Of a DNA stretch of 64,000 bases, positions 41,701 through 47,200 are shown in pieces; the stretch's first letter is position 1; each line of letters opens with the position of its first letter. Source of the stretch: Atrina japonica. Lineage: Eukaryota; Mollusca; Bivalvia; Pterioida; Pinnidae. The notes under the pieces are model-generated. The model was given only the letters and a program-made list of their open reading frames with translations, was not told where the DNA came from and did not search any database. The stretch covers positions 186,001-250,000 of the forward strand of contig BROG01000476.1 in assembly GCA_030159075.1 (NCBI GenBank). The letters are read 5' to 3'. The translations under genes were made by a program, and so were the position numbers.

Positions 41701-44177
41701 TTTTCATGGGGAGACTCTAAATTTTAGTAAGAATTAATAGGAAAATTAAATTTGTTCATTTGGGAGATATGCATTTATCTCAAAGAAATTATCAAAATTT
41801 TACACAGAAAATAGGGCGTCTCCCTATTTATGGGGGAGACTTGGCAAGTATGCAAAATACAAATGGTAAAAGAAGAAATAATTGAAATATTATTTATGTT
41901 AAGGCAGCTAATGCCCCTTTAACTCCTTTGATGGTACTATTAAAATTACAAACAATACATTATGTACTTTGTAAATTGTTAAGCTGTCCACCAATCTGCT
42001 GAAGTTTTACAGGAAATCCACCATAGCCTTGCAGCTTTACATAAACTTTTAATTTACTTCTCTATATCCAAATATAGTTCTTTACAAACCTTTCCTTCCC
42101 TTAATTCATTTATATAATGGGAAAATTTTCATCTAATTTTATACAGATTAACAAGGACACTGAAACACTCCTTTTGTATTCCCATTTAAATCATACACAT
42201 ACATGTAGTTCCAGTTATACCCCTCTCACTCCATTCAATTCCCTGTATATTTATATACATGTATCTGTCATCTACATACATGTAGTTCCAATTATACCCC
42301 TCTCACTCCATTCAATTCTGTGTATATTTATATACATGTATCTGTCATTCACCTACATGTAGTTCCATACCCCTTATCCATTCAATTCCCTCTTACTCCA
42401 TTCAACATTCCATTATACCCCTATCACTCCATTTTTGTATTTATATACATGTATCTGTCATTCACATACATGTAGTTCCAATTATACCCCTCTCACTCCA
42501 TTCAATTCTGTGTATATTTATATACATGTATCTGTCATTCACCTACATGTAGTTCCAATTATACCCCTCTTACTCCATTCAATTCCATGTATACATTTTT
42601 GTATTTATATACATGTATCTGTCAATCACCCCTCACCCATTCAATTCCATGTACCGGGTATACATGTAGTTCTGTCAACATACATAGTAATTATACCCCT
42701 CTTACTCCATTCAATTCCATGTACCGGGTATACATTTTTGTATTTATATACATGTATCTGTCATTCACATACATGTAGTTCCAATTATACCCCTCTCACT
42801 CCATTCAATTCTGTGTATATTTATATACATGTATCTGTCATTCACCTACATGTAGTTCCAATTATACCCCTCTTACTCCATTCAATTCCATGTACCGGGT
42901 ATACATTTTTGTATTTATATACATGTATCTGTCATTCACCTACATGTAGTTCCAATTATACCCCTCTTACTCCATTCAATTCCATGTACCGGGTATACAT
43001 TTTTGTATTTATATACATGTATCTGTCATTCACATACATGTAGTTCCAATTATACCCCTCTCACTCCATTCAATTCTGTGTATATTTATATACATGTATC
43101 TATCATTCACCTACATGTAGTTCCAATTATACCCCTCTCACTCCATTCAATTCCATGTATACATTTTTGTATTTATATACATGTATCTGTCATTCACATA
43201 CATGTAGTTACAATTATACCCCTCTCACTCCATTCAATTCTGTGTATATTTATATACATGTATCTATCATTCACCTACATGTAGTTCAAATTATACCCCT
43301 CTCACTCCATTCAAATCCCTGTAGATTTATATATCTATTTTTGACATACAAGTATTTCTACTTATACACCTCTCACTCAATTCATATCCCTGTAAATTTA
43401 TATATATATATATCTTTCACATACAAGTACATGTAGTTCTAATTACACCCCTGATACTTTCCATGTTGTGCATATATCTATCTTTCACATACAAATTGTA
43501 CCGTAGTTCTAATTCACCCCTCATACTTTCCATGTTGCGCATTATTTTGTAGAGAATTTCTGTACCCTGGTACGACTTTCTGATGATGAATCAGTAATCA
43601 TCGAATTGATGCACATGTTATTTATCGCTTATCGAACTATTTGATGAACTCTGCATCTTCAAACTTTCGCTCAGTTGAGCTGTGGGAAACTGCTTTTATT
43701 TTTAATTGATTTAAAAATGCGCTTTTAGCTTTTTTTCAGTAATAATGAATAATGATAATAATTGAAGCTTAAATTAATTGATATAGAACATATAACAAAT
43801 TGATCACTTTCTGGATGAAATTATTTGTAACTTGAAATTTACTATCTAACATTTGTTTACATTGTTAAATTTTATCAAAATAGATTTTTACTGAGGTATT
43901 TATTTATGTGTGCGCAATATATAATTAAACATAATGTATTACAGAATATCATATACGTCATTGTCTCCTTTGGTTTTTTGACATCGTAGATTTTTTTTTA
44001 CCCAGAAATCATCTGGAATGAATGTGCCGGATATACTATTGACTATTTTTTGTCGTGTGTTTTGAAGCGTTTATTTTTTATCAGATTATCCGTGTATATA
44101 TTGTATATCTCTAAAACTACTGGTATGATTTGTTAAGAATATAAACAATCTTTGATTATTATAACATTTATTTACCT

Positions 44178-44224
<47 letters not shown>

Positions 44225-47200
44225 TGTTGTTTATTCAATAGGTACCCCAGAAGTGACTTTGACAGGAGTAAGAGCAGAGATAAATGTCAAGGTCTTGTCG
44301 ATCGGCAATGGAAAGTATCGTTGCACTTATATCCCCGTTGTTCCGGGTGCATACCTGCTTCATATCACCTGGAACGGCAGACAGCTACGAGGATCACCAT
44401 ACAAGGTCAATGTCATTGGTGCATTTTATCCTAACAAGGTCAGTGTATCTGGAGAGGGACTGAAAGGTGGCATTCTGGGAAGGAATATGGAAGTTGGGAT
44501 AGACACCAGAAAAGCTGGACCAGGTAAATAATATTGTACAGTAAAACTTTGGTGAGTTGAAGTTCAGGTGACCACCTAGAAGTTTGATAACATCAGGACT
44601 TTGACTCATGGATTGTATCTGAGAATCACAGGGTTTTTTGTTTTTTGTTTATAGAAATTGGCCCAAAAATTTACTTGCACAAAACTTATAACACAAAATA
44701 TGATACTGACTGTGGTCTAATTACTCAAAATACATCAATGCCAGTGGTCACTTTGAAATATATCAATGCCAGTGGTCACCTGGAAATATATCATTGGCAG
44801 TGATTTTATTTTCTTGATTTTTTTTTTTGGACAGAGAGCTTGAATTCTATTTGTATGTGTTTCTTTGTCTCTAAAAAAAAAGATATATCTGGGTGGGGGG
44901 GATGAAAAATTGACCATATTCAGAATTTTCCATTATAGTAAAGCGTTTCTGTGATGCTGTACTGTTGGAACTCTTTAGTGTTTAGTGAAAGTCTTAAGTG
45001 GCATTTCGAGGATTGCCGTTAAACTGTGAAAGGTCCTTGCTGACAGTATTTTCAGTCTTTGGTTTGGCTTTCAAGACCATGACAGTTTAAAAATACCATT
45101 GAAAGTGCTTGAAAAACACTATGAAAAGTCCTGGAAAAGTGCTTGAAAAATTATTTGCATTGGCTGTATGAACTATGTATAAAAGCTACGGTTATAAAGG
45201 TTTTTATGTTGTTCACAGTGTGCGAATTTATGATCTCTGTATAAATGTAAAATACACAATGCCTACTGGTCAGCCTCTGTGGCCGAATGGCTAGAGCATC
45301 GCGCTTTGAACCATGAAGACTCTCACTTCTGGTCAGCTCAGGTTCGAATCCCACTGAGATCTAAGCCGATTTTTGTGAAAAAGTTTAATTCGCCAGTTCA
45401 CTGAGTGTGGCGTAAAACACCATTCAAAATTCAAATTCATAATGCCTATTGCATTAATACAGGACTTAAAATTTGTGTGAGATAAGGAACTGTAACTTTC
45501 ATCTTTTTGTACAAGTTTTTTTTACAGGTACATTTTAAAAACACAATTAATCACTTTTTGGTTTTTTGTTTTTCTCAGGTGAATTAACAGCTTTTTGTAT
45601 GGGTCCAAACAAAGCATCTTACTGTGAACTTGATGATAACCACGACGGCACATTCTACCTGAAAATCAGGGCATTAGAAGCCGGACGTCATGTACTGCAG
45701 ATCAAATATGGTGGAGAACATGTAAACGGTATGACTATTTCTTAATTCTTTTAATCCTCTACCATAAATTGGGATATATTGGCCATTGTTTAATTTTGGC
45801 TAACTTGGCAACCATATTAAAATGGCCAAAATTAAACGGTCCACAATATCTACACAATGTTTCTACAGGTACTTTTTAAAAATATTTTAGTGTTTTATAG
45901 ATTAACAAACAAGGGTTTTAAGATAACACTGTGTGGACATCAATTTTAAAGTACCATGTGACGCATCAATTCTAGTTATTGTACTGACACTTTTTAATAC
46001 CGTTATTTTGATATGTCAAACAGCTGGAATGTTTAACACGACAACACCGAAATCTGATGGTAGATCAAATTTAAACATGATAAACACAAATGGCAAAAAT
46101 TTAACTGACCAAAAAGTAACCCATCATTTAATGACCTCAAGGGCCAAATATTAGTGACGCCAAAATATTCTAATTTACGGTACAACATATTAGAATTAAA
46201 TTTTTTAAAAATGAAAAATTCAGAGACTTTATATCATTACTGAGTATAAGGGAATTTTCACTGACATTTCCGCCTGAAGATGAGAAAGTGCTCTTAAAAT
46301 GGAAGTGAAATTTTCCAGCTAAATGCACTGGGACTGATTCATGTACATGTACCACTTGATAACATTTGTGCGGTACTAGTATCTCCAATGATGATGGAAC
46401 ATAACTCTACGTAATCTTCCCACTAAAATGACGTGAGGGCAGGATATCGTCTTCTAGCACCATTCCATCACTAATAGAAACAATAGTCCTATACAAACGT
46501 TTTCGGGTATCACGTGGTACATGAATTAGTCCCATTAAGTGCCATCCACTAGACTTTGGTTATTTTGGGTGTTTTGAAGACGACTGAACTGCAATTTTTG
46601 CCACAGTACACAGTATATATACATGTATTTATTTTGTGACAAGTTCTGCTTCAAGTGAAATTTTTAATATTATTTATCTATGTGTTATGTTGAAATTCAC
46701 GTTTAAATTTCAGGTGGTCAATTTTCATATTATTTGTTAGGAAAATATCATTTTCTAAAATTCAGCCGTTAGCCTTTCAGAAGCATCTTTGGAATCTGGA
46801 TCAGTGTATAGTTAATTAGATTCTGCTGGCAGAATAACCTCATAATTCTTGTCAAATACACCAATTATTCACGATTTTAATAGCTTTTTTGACACATCAA
46901 TACCCATCACTTTTCAATGGGCAAAAAAATTACGATTTTGAGCAACAATGTGCCTTTATCTACATTGTGAAAATATATTGTATTATGAGACAACCGGCAT
47001 ATCAATAAGTTCAAACCTAATAAATTTCAGGAAGTCCTTTTGTGTTGAAAGTATCGGCACAGCCTGATGCAAGTAAAGTGCGTGTCACTGGTCCTGGTGT
47101 TGAACATGGCATCTTAGCAACATTCAAGAGCAGATTTATCGTTGAAACCCGTGGGGCTGGAGCAGGACAGCTTACCGTCAGAATCAGAGGACCTAAAGGT

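Noticed and set aside
42117..43436. Open frames of 63-202 codons rich in YIHVSVI-type repeats
   Set aside because: They are translations of the 77-bp minisatellite, with frames shifting between units.
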